This document shows, piece by piece, positions 6,206-13,847 of a DNA stretch of 64,000 nucleotides (positions within the stretch are counted from its first letter, which is position 1; each line of letters starts with the position of its first letter). Location of the stretch: the NCBI RefSeq assembly GCF_001429295.1, contig NZ_LMJL01000012.1, forward strand, positions 1,144,949 to 1,208,948, read 5' to 3'. Position numbers and translations under genes: made by a program. The stretch is from Flavobacterium sp. Root935 (lineage in GTDB: Bacteria; Bacteroidota; Bacteroidia; Flavobacteriales; Flavobacteriaceae). The notes under the pieces were generated by a model. That model was not told the DNA's origin. It did not search any database and was given only the letters and a program-made list of their open reading frames with translations.

Positions 6206-8401
6206 ATGGCAAAAGACAATTACCATTTTCAAATACCAGTAGAGAATATCAGAATTGAAAAATATGAAAAACGTGGATTTTCACCTTCTGTTAAACGTAA
6301 CGACTATGGTAAACATGGAGAATATCTGAGAGAACTATCAAATCAATTTCAAAAAGAAGAGTCTGAAAAAAAAGATGTTCAATACTCTGGTCATTTGTTT
6401 CTACAAATTGAAACTCCTATACGAGTGAGTATTAAAAGTCAAAAACAAAAAATAGAAAATTTAGGTTTTGAATTATTATCTTTCTCTAAACGAAATGAAT
6501 CAATAGCAAATGCATCAATTAGCAAGGAAAAATTTAAAGAATTTAAACAACGGTTAGATACATATATTAATACTGTTGAACATGTTGGAAGAAGTTACTT
6601 TGCTCCTATTGAAAAAATTTCTAGTATTATAGCAGAAAATAAAATTGATGAAACAATTAATTATGAAAAAAATGAAAATCTTGAAGTTATAATTAATTTA
6701 TATTCTATAATTTCTCCTAAAGAACTACTTTCCATAAGTAATGCTATTGAAATTGATTTAAGAAATTATGCAACAGAAATTTCAAAAAGAACTTTTAAAA
6801 ACGGAATAACTACAATATACTGTAAAACAACTTCTTTACATTTAAAAAAAATTGCCACTGATTTTTCTACAATAAAAGAAATTAGATTAAGTCAAACCTT
6901 TATGGTTCCACAATCCATAGTTGTTGATCCATTGCCATCTGATGTAATTATAAATCCTATACAATCTTCTTCAACTATTTGCATAGTAGATTCTGGAATT
7001 TATCCAAATAAAATTCTAAAAAACTTCATTAAAGATCAAATACCATATCATCACCCATCTGCTGTTGATTTTGAATATAATCATGGAACATTCGTTGCTA
7101 GTCGATGCATTTTTGGTGATGAAATGGATCATTGTTTAGCAACAAAAGAGTTACATCCATATTGCCATGTATTAGACTTAGCAGTCTTTGGAATTAATAA
7201 ATTAAATCAAACAATTGGCCCTACAGATTTCACACTTCGATCAGCTATTGAAGATGTGGTTTTGAAATTTCATGACACTATAAAAGTTTACAATCTTTCA
7301 CTTGGATTCCCTACGTCAATTAAAGATAATCAATTTTCAGATTTAGCAAAGTTATTAGATTATTTGTCTAAAGAATACAAAGTGCTTTTTATAATTGCCG
7401 CTGGAAATATAAATAATTTACTAGGTGCATATCCAAATGACCATTTTATGCATTCTAACTCAAGAATTGGTGCACCAGCTGAATCATTATTGAGTTTAAC
7501 TGTTGGCTCTGTTGTTAAACATGTTGCGACAAATTCATTATCGCAAAATGGATGTATATCTCCTTTCTCAAGAAAAGGTCCTGGAGCTGATAGAGGAATA
7601 AAGCCAGAACTGGTTGCACATGGAGGAAATCTTATTTCTCCATATGCACAAATTCCTAGAATATCTACTTATGGCTTATCTAAAGCTGGCACAAACTTAT
7701 CAGTAGACGTAGGAACAAGCTTTGCCGCACCTTTAATTGCACAATACGCTCAAAGATTGTTTGACTTTTACCCAAGTAGTGATCCAAATTTAGTCAAAGC
7801 TTTACTATGTCATTTCACAGATAGCAGAAGCAAACCAATGACATTAGTCGATGAAAATATAAACTATGTTGGATTTGGAGAACCCAATGTAGAACTTGCA
7901 TTAAGATCAGCTAAAAATAATGCTGCTTATATTTATGAAGGAAAATTAGACCAAAATAATTACCAAAGTATTTCATTTCATATTCCACAGAAATTTACAG
8001 ACAATAATGTTAAACTTCGAGTTAAAGTTACAATCACCTATGATCCAACTGTAAATCCTGATAATGAAAAAGAATATTCTGAATCACGAATCTCAGCTTC
8101 TTTGTTTAAGAAAACAGCAAAAGGTATAAAAGAAATTAGCTTAAAAGAAGGTAAATATAATTTACCGTGGAATCCTGTTCTGCAATTTGAAAAATCTTTT
8201 ACAAGAGGCTTCTTAGCGGGTGCATGGGAGCTTCGATTAAGACTATATACAAGAGGAAAAATATTGGAAAATTATCTTCAAGATTATGCTGTGGTAATTG
8301 AACTTATAGATGATTTAAAAAATATGGATGTTTACGAAGAAATTGAAAAAGAATTTTCAACTATTTATAGTAAAATTGAAGTATCTTCTGGAGTTGCATA
8401 A
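6206..8401 (+). CDS. S8-family subtilisin-like serine protease, IetS-like, 731 aa
   Basis: The catalytic triad is intact: Asp262 in ICIVDSGI, His293 in YNHGTFVAS, Ser505 in VGTSFAAPLIA, with the oxyanion Asn401 in FIIAAGN. There is no signal peptide, so a cytosolic protease is expected. About 250 residues precede the protease domain; the opening (HFQIPVENIRIEKYEKRGF...KHGEYLRELSNQF) resembles the N-terminus of large cytosolic subtilases found beside AAA ATPases, including IetS of the IetAS phage-defence system. A beta-rich C-terminal region of about 180 residues follows the triad. No ATPase gene is adjacent: upstream are exported proteins, downstream two or three short unknown ORFs. The gene is strikingly AT-rich compared with neighbouring core genes. 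Protease activity is well supported; a defence role is inference. Confidence 0.85.
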   Translation: MAKDNYHFQIPVENIRIEKYEKRGFSPSVKRNDYGKHGEYLRELSNQFQKEESEKKDVQYSGHLFLQIETPIRVSIKSQKQKIENLGFELLSFSKRNESIANASISKEKFKEFKQRLDTYINTVEHVGRSYFAPIEKISSIIAENKIDETINYEKNENLEVIINLYSIISPKELLSISNAIEIDLRNYATEISKRTFKNGITTIYCKTTSLHLKKIATDFSTIKEIRLSQTFMVPQSIVVDPLPSDVIINPIQSSSTICIVDSGIYPNKILKNFIKDQIPYHHPSAVDFEYNHGTFVASRCIFGDEMDHCLATKELHPYCHVLDLAVFGINKLNQTIGPTDFTLRSAIEDVVLKFHDTIKVYNLSLGFPTSIKDNQFSDLAKLLDYLSKEYKVLFIIAAGNINNLLGAYPNDHFMHSNSRIGAPAESLLSLTVGSVVKHVATNSLSQNGCISPFSRKGPGADRGIKPELVAHGGNLISPYAQIPRISTYGLSKAGTNLSVDVGTSFAAPLIAQYAQRLFDFYPSSDPNLVKALLCHFTDSRSKPMTLVDENINYVGFGEPNVELALRSAKNNAAYIYEGKLDQNNYQSISFHIPQKFTDNNVKLRVKVTITYDPTVNPDNEKEYSESRISASLFKKTAKGIKEISLKEGKYNLPWNPVLQFEKSFTRGFLAGAWELRLRLYTRGKILENYLQDYAVVIELIDDLKNMDVYEEIEKEFSTIYSKIEVSSGVA

Positions 8402-8414
8402 TTTACTGCTACTA

Positions 8415-8501
8415 ATGAAGACTAGTAACATAGATTTAAAAAAAGTTACCAACAGGATTCTTAGTCATAGTATTGAAAAAATTAAAAAATTAGACAAATA
8501 A
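8415..8501 (+). CDS. Possible 28-residue basic peptide
   Basis: A clean ATG-to-TAA frame (MKTSNIDLKKVTNRILSHSI..., ending KKLDK) sits 13 bp after the subtilase stop and 17 bp before the next gene. The product would be a lysine-rich amphipathic helix. It may be translated with its neighbours or be chance in AT-rich DNA. Confidence 0.3.
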   Translation: MKTSNIDLKKVTNRILSHSIEKIKKLDK

Positions 8502-8518
8502 AATAAAATTTATAAAAA

Positions 8519-8932
8519 ATGAGAGAACAAATTTTAAATAGCTTGACTAAAGCTAAATCTGATTTCAAAAACATTATTGAAAATTACAGTGATGTGTTAC
8601 CAAAAAAAATTACTGACGGAAGCCAAAACTCAGTAGATACTGAAATTCCCAAATTTGTTAATAATTTTCTTTATATATTAAATGTTTCAGAACAAAAAAA
8701 TGTTTATACAGACATTAAAAATATCGATGAAGCAATTGAATTATTTAAAAATCCAGATTTAGATACCATTATACAAAAAGCAATTGAAAATAAAACCATA
8801 ATTGGAACTAATAGTAAAGGAAATTTAGCCGCAAAAGAGATATTAGAAGCTTCAAAATTTGGCATTGATAGCGGGGCTGAATTGTTAGCAATGCAATTAA
8901 TTGCTGGTAAACTATCTAAACAAGAATTCTAA
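8519..8932 (+). CDS. Hypothetical helical protein downstream of the subtilase, 137 aa
   Basis: Not a family I recognise. It is predicted to be mostly helical (MREQILNSLTKAKSDFKNII, IDEAIELFKNPDLDTIIQKA) and ends in a long amphipathic helix (ESGAELLAMQLIAG-like). There is no signal peptide or membrane segment. It lies 117 bp after the subtilase on the same strand with only a 28-codon ORF between, and shares its AT-rich composition, so it may be a functional partner, inhibitor or substrate of the protease. That link rests on position only. Confidence 0.6.
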   Translation: MREQILNSLTKAKSDFKNIIENYSDVLPKKITDGSQNSVDTEIPKFVNNFLYILNVSEQKNVYTDIKNIDEAIELFKNPDLDTIIQKAIENKTIIGTNSKGNLAAKEILEASKFGIDSGAELLAMQLIAGKLSKQEF

Positions 8933-9028
8933 TAAAACATACTGACAATCATCACTCTTCTGCTGGCGTTAGCAGGCGGATAATTGAAATTAAGGATTTT
9001 ATCAAATAATTACAAAATATAAACAATT

Positions 9029-9298
9029 ATGACCGCTTTAATAAACAATTTTAGATTCATCAAAGACACTAAAGTAACTCCTCCAAATCTAATTCAATTT
9101 ACAGAAATTGACAATTTTAAAATTTACATTCAAGATCCACAGCATTTTATGCGCAATTCTAATTTGTATATTATTTTTGATAATGAACTAAATAACTATC
9201 GATGTTTGGAATATCAAACAAAAAAAACGAATTTAAATAAAGATTTACTTGGTTACATTTTTTATTATAAGAAGATTAATTATCATTTACAACAATGA
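9029..9298 (+). CDS. Hypothetical protein, 89 aa
   Basis: A short cytosolic-type protein with no signal peptide and no family I can name. It is rich in Asn, Tyr and Phe (MTALINNFRFIKDTKVTPPN..., DNELNNYRCLEYQTKKTNLN). It is the last plus-strand ORF in the AT-rich stretch that begins with the subtilase, and is followed by a hairpin terminator at 9338-9373. The 96-bp gap before it contains an isolated G+C-rich hairpin (about 8958-8978). Moderately likely to be real because of length and the terminator placement. Confidence 0.5.
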   Translation: MTALINNFRFIKDTKVTPPNLIQFTEIDNFKIYIQDPQHFMRNSNLYIIFDNELNNYRCLEYQTKKTNLNKDLLGYIFYYKKINYHLQQ

Positions 9299-9337
9299 GG
9301 TAATATCCCCCGCTCAGCAAAGAGTTCATAATTTAAA

Positions 9338-9373
9338 AAACTGCGCAAATATCTTCGACTTTGCGTAGTTTTT
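9338..9373. terminator. Bidirectional terminator between converging small genes
   Basis: AAACTGCGCAAA pairs with TTTGCGTAGTTT (12 bp, one G-T), flanked by A's on the left and T's on the right. It serves the 9029-9298 gene and the minus-strand gene ending at 9375. Confidence 0.75.
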
Positions 9374-9374
9374 A

Positions 9375-9704
9375 TCAATATTCTAGATTAAATTTACACA
9401 AATCATCCAACAACTCCATTTCTTCTTCTGGTAATAATTGCAGGGCAATTTCAAGCAAAGTCATTACATTGACATTATTGTCTTTTGTAAAACTTGACAA
9501 ACCGTTTGCATCTGGATTAAGCAAAATAATACTTGCTTTTAGCAAATCTGAAACCATTAGATTTAATTCGTTATAAGACGATACTTTTAGCGGTATGGTA
9601 AACGAGTTGGCTTCTTTAGGCTCTGGATTTAATTTGGTGAAATATCTTCCTTTATTAATTAATTCTAATAATTCTTCGGCTCTTTCTTTATTTTGTGTTT
9701 CCAT
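9375..9704 (-). CDS. Hypothetical acidic helical protein, 109 aa
   Basis: I do not recognise a family. The sequence is leucine- and glutamate-rich and probably all-helical at both ends (ERAEELLELINKGRYF; LEIALQLLPEEEMELLDDLC), with no signal peptide. A plus-strand frame overlapping it at 9595-9807 is only the upstream extension of the next gene and lacks a sensible start. The gene is divergent from the DUF3592-like gene at 9808; the space between them contains a GTATAC palindrome cluster that could be a shared operator. Confidence 0.6.
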   Translation of the reverse strand: METQNKERAEELLELINKGRYFTKLNPEPKEANSFTIPLKVSSYNELNLMVSDLLKASIILLNPDANGLSSFTKDNNVNVMTLLEIALQLLPEEEMELLDDLCKFNLEY

Positions 9705-9758
9705 GATTCTCTATTTTTATTTCAAAACAAAACTAGAAATAATAGATTATTTTTACAT

Positions 9759-9784
9759 GATTGTATACAATCGGTCGTATACAA
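9759..9784. promoter_or_regulatory. Candidate operator with paired GTATAC sites
   Basis: GATTGTATACAATC (9759-9772) is a perfect 14-bp palindrome. TTGTATAC (9761-9768) also forms an inverted repeat with GTATACAA (9777-9784), 8 bp apart. It lies between a divergent gene pair, 24 bp before the ATG at 9808. Sites of the TTGTATACAA type are known for GntR-family regulators; the regulator here is unknown. Confidence 0.45.
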
Positions 9785-9794
9785 CTGATATTAG

Positions 9795-9855
9795 AAAAAA
9801 CTTAACCATGGGAAATTTCGACTGGAAATCTTTCACAAAAAAAATAGTCATAAAA
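9795..9855 (+). repeat. Partial duplication of an SRPBCC gene leader, copy A
   Basis: About 61 bp here, including the sequence before the ATG (AAAAAACTTA-ACCATG) and the first 16 codons, matches 10369-10430 with scattered substitutions. Similarity stops abruptly after codon 16. Confidence 0.65.
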
Positions 9856-10332
9856 ATGGATTTTAGCAAAAAGTATGGGATAATATATGTTGTCTTTTTT
9901 GTCTTCTTTATGTTTTACAAACCTGTAATTTGTTTCTTAATTCTCGGTATAACTGCATTAGCCTATACAGCTAATAACATATTACAATTAAATAATATTA
10001 GGAGAAATGGAATAGAAATTAATGGGAAAATTGTCTCTTATGAATCAGATACAGAAGGATATAAAACACCAATTATTGAGTTTCAAACTATTGAAGAAAA
10101 GATAATTACAGGAAAACCTTCTTTTCACACCTCATTGGATTTAGATAAAGTTAGGTCGTTTCGAGGAAATATCAATAAAACCGTAAAAATAATTTACAAT
10201 TCAGAGAGTCCAGAAAAATTTATTTTAAAAGATAACTCCAATGGATTTGGTTTAATCATGTTAGTCATTGTGGGTTTGGTCTTTACCTATATTTCTGTTG
10301 GAAATTTGCTGGGTCTTAATACTATATTTTAA
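9808..10332 (+). CDS. DUF3592-like membrane protein with a captured N-terminus, 174 aa
   Basis: The true start is taken as the ATG at 9808, because the longer frame back to 9595 runs through the opposite-strand gene. The first 16 residues (MGNFDWKSFTKKIVIK) closely match those of the SRPBCC protein encoded just downstream (MQNFDWTFFTKKIAVK), and the DNA match extends upstream of the ATG. The rest is unrelated to SRPBCC: two N-terminal hydrophobic helices (YGIIYVVFFVFFMFY; ICFLILGITALAY), a soluble section (NGIEINGKIVSYESDTEGYKT) typical of DUF3592, and a C-terminal hydrophobic helix (LIMLVIVGLVFTYISVG). It is an inner-membrane protein of unknown function, apparently created by partial duplication of its neighbour's 5' end. 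Confidence 0.7.
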   Translation: MGNFDWKSFTKKIVIKMDFSKKYGIIYVVFFVFFMFYKPVICFLILGITALAYTANNILQLNNIRRNGIEINGKIVSYESDTEGYKTPIIEFQTIEEKIITGKPSFHTSLDLDKVRSFRGNINKTVKIIYNSESPEKFILKDNSNGFGLIMLVIVGLVFTYISVGNLLGLNTIF

Positions 10333-10368
10333 AATACTTTTATAAATTAAAATTTAGTTATAAACAAT

Positions 10369-10430
10369 AAAAAACTTAGACCATGCAAAACTTCGACTGG
10401 ACCTTTTTCACCAAAAAAATAGCCGTTAAA
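10369..10430 (+). repeat. Partial duplication of an SRPBCC gene leader, copy B
   Basis: Leader plus first 16 codons of the SRPBCC gene (AAAAAACTTAGACCATG...), the probable source of copy A at 9795-9855. The two copies are 574 bp apart in the same orientation. Confidence 0.65.
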
Positions 10431-10877
10431 GCTAAAATCAGCGATATTTATAACGCCTGGACAAAGTCTGGGGAACTTGAAAAATGGTTTCTCGAAAAAG
10501 TATCTTTTTTTGATAGTAATCAAGAGCTGATAAGTAAAGACCAAAACGTTTCTGAAGGCAATACCTATGAATGGCTTTGGTATTTGTATGATGACACAAT
10601 GAAAGGAAAAATCACTGCTGCAAACGGAAAAGATCAACTGCAGTTTACATTTGAAGGAACTTGTCTTGTAGATGTAAAATTGAGCGAAAGCAATGGTTAC
10701 ACGATAGTAGAACTTCGTCATCATAATATTCCAACAGATGATTCTTCGAAACAATATATAAGATTGGGCTGTTCCAATGGCTGGCATTTTTATCTCATCA
10801 ATCTTAAATCGGTTTACGAAGGTGGTTTGGATTTACGCAATAAAGATGAGAAGTTGAATCCGATGATAAATAATTAA
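10383..10877 (+). CDS. SRPBCC (AHSA1-like, START-fold) domain protein, 164 aa
   Basis: The N-terminal pattern WTFFTKKIAVKAKISDIYNAWTKSGELEKWFL is that of the AHSA1/START-like ligand-binding fold: a first strand, then two helices with W..WF. It continues with the YEWLWYLYDD and KITAANGKDQLQFTFEG strands and a long C-terminal helix (GWHFYLINLKSVYEGGLDLR). Length fits the family. The proteins usually bind hydrophobic ligands or act with chaperones; the ligand here is unknown. It starts 50 bp after the DUF3592-like gene, whose start resembles its own, so both may share an expression signal. Cytosolic. Confidence 0.85.
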   Translation: MQNFDWTFFTKKIAVKAKISDIYNAWTKSGELEKWFLEKVSFFDSNQELISKDQNVSEGNTYEWLWYLYDDTMKGKITAANGKDQLQFTFEGTCLVDVKLSESNGYTIVELRHHNIPTDDSSKQYIRLGCSNGWHFYLINLKSVYEGGLDLRNKDEKLNPMINN

Positions 10878-10929
10878 GCTGAATAATATTTCAAAATTGA
10901 TTTTTGTGAATCGGAAAAAATTATAAAAA

Positions 10930-10962
10930 AACATCCCAAAATAAATCTCTTTTTAGGATGTT
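10930..10962 (-). terminator. Hairpin with a T run on the minus strand
   Basis: AACATCC pairs with GGATGTT across a 19-nt loop. The long A run to its left gives a T run only when read on the minus strand, although no minus-strand gene ends here. It may work weakly for the SRPBCC gene or end an undescribed antisense transcript. Confidence 0.35.
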
Positions 10963-11143
10963 GCTGACTTAAAAGGAAAACGAATATTACCGCTCCTCTT
11001 CTACTTTTAAAATTTCTAATTTTAAATTGCCTTTTTTTGCAGTCTTTCAAAACAAACGTAAAACATAAAAACTTAGCGCCCTCACGCCTTTGTGGCAAAC
11101 CAAAAAAAAATCCTAACTTCGCTTTCCAATAAGAAAAGAAAGA

Positions 11144-13447
11144 ATGAAGGTCTGTATTGCTGAGAAACCAAGTGTAGCACGAGAAATCGCATCCGTTTTG
11201 GGCGCCAATACCAAACACGACGGCTATTATGAAGGAAACGGTTATGCCGTAACCTACACTTTTGGACATTTATGCACCTTAAAAGAACCCAACGATTATA
11301 AACCGCACTGGAAAAGCTGGGATTTGAACAATCTACCAATGCTTCCTGAAAAATTTGAAACCAAAGTGGTTCAGAATTCAGGAATCCAAAAACAGTTTAA
11401 AATCATTAAAAGTCTTTTCGACAAAGCCGAATTGGTTATCAACTGCGGGGATGCCGGGCAGGAAGGAGAATTGATTCAGCGCTGGGTAATGAATGAAGCA
11501 AATTATAAAGGCGAAATAAAACGTCTTTGGATTTCGTCACTTACAACCGAAGCTATAAAAGAAGGTTTTGACAACTTAAAACCTTCTGAAAACTACGATA
11601 ATTTATTTTATGCCGGATTTTCCAGAGCAATTGGCGACTGGCTTCTCGGAATGAATGCAACGCGTTTGTATACCGTAAAACACGGCGGTTACAAACAAGT
11701 TTTGTCTATCGGGCGCGTGCAAACGCCAACATTGGCAATGGTTGTGGAAAGATTTAAAGAAATCGAAAACTTCAAACCACAGCCGTATTGGGAATTACAG
11801 ACTTTATACAGAGAAACGCTTTTTAGCTATGAAGAAGGTCGTTTTCTAAACAAAGAAGACGGAGAAGTTCTGGCTGAAAAAGTCAAAGAAAGTGATTTTG
11901 AAATTGTTTCTGTTGACAAAAAAAACGGAAATGAATACGCGCCAAAGTTATTCGACTTAACTGGTTTACAAGTTTACTGCAATCAGAAATTTGGATTTTC
12001 GGCAGAGGAAACGCTTAAAATTGCGCAGACTTTGTACGAACAGAAAGCCATAACGTATCCGAGAGTTGATACGACTTTTCTTCCGGGCGATATTTACCCG
12101 AAAGTGCCTGGTATTCTGCAAAAACTAACGCATTATGCTCCTTTAACAGAACCGCTTTTAGGAAAGAAAATTAAAAAATCGCCTAAGGTTTTTAACGATA
12201 AAAAAGTAACCGACCACCACGCGATTATTCCAACTGGAATTGAAATTAATCTGCCGTACAATCAGCAGCAGGTTTATGATATTATCACCAAACGTTTTAT
12301 TGCTGTTTTTTATGACGATTGTTTAGTTGCAAATACCACAGTTATCGGAAAAGCTGCGGATGTGACTTTTAAAGCCACTGGAAAAGAAATCTTGAAAAAA
12401 GGTTTCCGTGTGGTTTTTGAAGATCCGAATGCGAAAGAAAAAGAACCCGATTTACTGCCGAGTTTTGTTGTGGGCGAAAAAGGTCCGCACGAACCTTCTT
12501 TCCTTCAAAAAGAAACCAAACCGCCCAATCATTTTACCGAGGCAACTTTACTGCGTGCCATGGAAACCGCAGGAAAACAAGTCGATGACGAAGATTTACG
12601 CGAATTGATGAAAGAAAACGGAATCGGTCGTCCGTCAACGCGTGCGAATATTATCGAAACGCTTTTTAAACGGCAGTATATTGTCCGCAATAAAAAACAG
12701 GTTTTACCAACTGTAACTGGAATCCAGTTGATTGATACGATTCAGAATGAATTGATTAAATCGGCTGAACTTACGGGTTCTTGGGAAAAACAGTTGAAAG
12801 ATATTGAGAAAGGAACTTTTACAGCCTCAGCGTTTATAAAAAACATGAAACGCATGGTTGAAGCTTTGGTTTATGAAGTAAGAAGTGAAACAAAACACGC
12901 CAATATTTCGCATGCTGCAACGGTGCAAAAACCAGTTGTAAAAGCAGAAAAAAAGAAAGCAGCAGGGATTTTAGCCGAAACTTGTCCGAAATGCCAGAAA
13001 GGAAATTTCATAAAAGGAAAATCGGCTTTTGGATGCAGCGAATATAAATCGGGCTGTGATTTTGTATTGCCGTATGTTTTTGCCGATAAAAAAATTACCG
13101 AAAGTCAGTATTTACGATTGATTCAAAAAGGTTCAACTGTAAATATAAAAGGCTTTAAAACTGAGGCTGGAACGGTTGAAGGTTTAATTCGTTTTGAAGA
13201 AAATTACAAACTGAAATTAGAACCTAAAAAAACAGCTCCAAAGGCTGCATCTTCTCCAACATCGGATTCTCTAACATGTCCGAAATGCAAAAAAGGAACA
13301 ATTCTAAAAGGAAAAACCGCTTACGGATGCGCAGCATACAAATCAGGCTGCGATTTTAAAGTAACTTTTGATGAAGTTCGAGCTAAACTAAAAGATCAAA
13401 AACCTACTAAAGAGTTGGTTTATTCGATTTTAGAGGAAAGCGTTTAA
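11144..13447 (+). CDS. topB: DNA topoisomerase III (type IA), 767 aa
   Basis: This type IA topoisomerase relaxes and decatenates DNA through a transient 5'-phosphotyrosine on one strand. The N-terminal Toprim domain is clear (MKVCIAEKPSVAREIA and VINCGDAGQEGELIQ, residues 1-110). The active-site Tyr305 lies in ITYPRVDT, and the SIGRVQTPTLA and ENGIGRPSTRANIIETL segments are typical of the family. Two C-terminal repeats of a CPKC...GC...GCDF zinc-ribbon-like module (from about residue 615 and 710) follow, common in Bacteroidota TopB. The start is the first ATG of the Toprim motif. It stands alone; the upstream gap shows only a hairpin and an AACTTAGCGCC-type repeat scrap, so there is no evidence of a mobile element. 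Confidence 0.95.
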   Translation: MKVCIAEKPSVAREIASVLGANTKHDGYYEGNGYAVTYTFGHLCTLKEPNDYKPHWKSWDLNNLPMLPEKFETKVVQNSGIQKQFKIIKSLFDKAELVINCGDAGQEGELIQRWVMNEANYKGEIKRLWISSLTTEAIKEGFDNLKPSENYDNLFYAGFSRAIGDWLLGMNATRLYTVKHGGYKQVLSIGRVQTPTLAMVVERFKEIENFKPQPYWELQTLYRETLFSYEEGRFLNKEDGEVLAEKVKESDFEIVSVDKKNGNEYAPKLFDLTGLQVYCNQKFGFSAEETLKIAQTLYEQKAITYPRVDTTFLPGDIYPKVPGILQKLTHYAPLTEPLLGKKIKKSPKVFNDKKVTDHHAIIPTGIEINLPYNQQQVYDIITKRFIAVFYDDCLVANTTVIGKAADVTFKATGKEILKKGFRVVFEDPNAKEKEPDLLPSFVVGEKGPHEPSFLQKETKPPNHFTEATLLRAMETAGKQVDDEDLRELMKENGIGRPSTRANIIETLFKRQYIVRNKKQVLPTVTGIQLIDTIQNELIKSAELTGSWEKQLKDIEKGTFTASAFIKNMKRMVEALVYEVRSETKHANISHAATVQKPVVKAEKKKAAGILAETCPKCQKGNFIKGKSAFGCSEYKSGCDFVLPYVFADKKITESQYLRLIQKGSTVNIKGFKTEAGTVEGLIRFEENYKLKLEPKKTAPKAASSPTSDSLTCPKCKKGTILKGKTAYGCAAYKSGCDFKVTFDEVRAKLKDQKPTKELVYSILEESV

Positions 13448-13459
13448 TTTATTTTTTAG

Positions 13460-13590
13460 CCACAGATTAAGAGGATTCAAATGATTTTTTTTGAACTGTG
13501 CTTTTTGCCGCGAATTACACTAATTTTCACTAATTTTTTTTTCATGCAGATTTAATCTGATAATAACAGATTTAATAATTCAAAAAATCT
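13460..13590 (-). repeat. Inverted copy of the AATTCGTGGCA repeat
   Basis: Contains CCACAGATTAAGAGGATT and GCCGCGAATTACACTAATTT, the reverse complements of the phrases AATCCTTTTAATCTGTGG and AAATTAGTGTAATTCGTGGC found in the two direct copies at 13594-13804. With them it could fold into a large hairpin. Confidence 0.6.
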
Positions 13591-13593
13591 GCT

Positions 13594-13686
13594 GGAGAAA
13601 AATCATTTTTAATCCTTTTAATCTGTGGCAAACTAAACAATTCCAATTTTAAAAATAATTCGTGAAAATTAGTGTAATTCGTGGCA
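13594..13686 (+). repeat. Direct repeat of about 93 bp, copy 1
   Basis: Runs from GGAGAAAAATCATTT to GTGTAATTCGTGGCA and is nearly identical to 13713-13804, with few substitutions. Non-coding. It lies in the 400-bp gap (13448-13847) between topB and a lipoprotein gene, in which no gene is seen. Confidence 0.85.
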
Positions 13687-13712
13687 GCTTTAAAATCCGC
13701 TTTAATTATGCG

Positions 13713-13804
13713 GGAGAAAAATCATTTCAATCCTTTTAATCTGTGGCAAAGTAAACAATTCCAATTTCAAAAATAATTCGTGAAAATTAGTGTAATTCGT
13801 GGCA
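13713..13804 (+). repeat. Direct repeat of about 92 bp, copy 2
   Basis: Second copy of the 13594-13686 unit; both end in AATTCGTGAAAATTAGTGTA then ATTCGTGGCA. It ends 43 bp before the start of the lipoprotein gene at 13848. Confidence 0.85.
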
Positions 13805-13847
13805 ACAAAATTTTTCATACTTTAGTACAATCAAAACCTTATAAATT

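Noticed and set aside
9595..9807. Plus-strand N-terminal extension of the DUF3592-like gene
   Set aside because: It runs through the opposite-strand gene 9375-9704 and the putative operator, and the ATG at 9808 matches the N-terminus of the neighbouring SRPBCC protein.
10874..11339. Minus-strand frames of 131 and 85 codons over the start of topB
   Set aside because: They overlap the well-supported topB Toprim domain; composition (Cys/Phe/Arg-rich) is that of an antisense shadow.
11144..13447. Integrative conjugative element suggested by topB
   Set aside because: TopB is frequent on Bacteroidota conjugative elements, but no tra, mobilisation or integrase genes and no att-like repeats flank it here.
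13460..13804. CRISPR array
   Set aside because: The repeats are about 92 bp with a single spacer-like gap and one copy is inverted; there are no cas genes.
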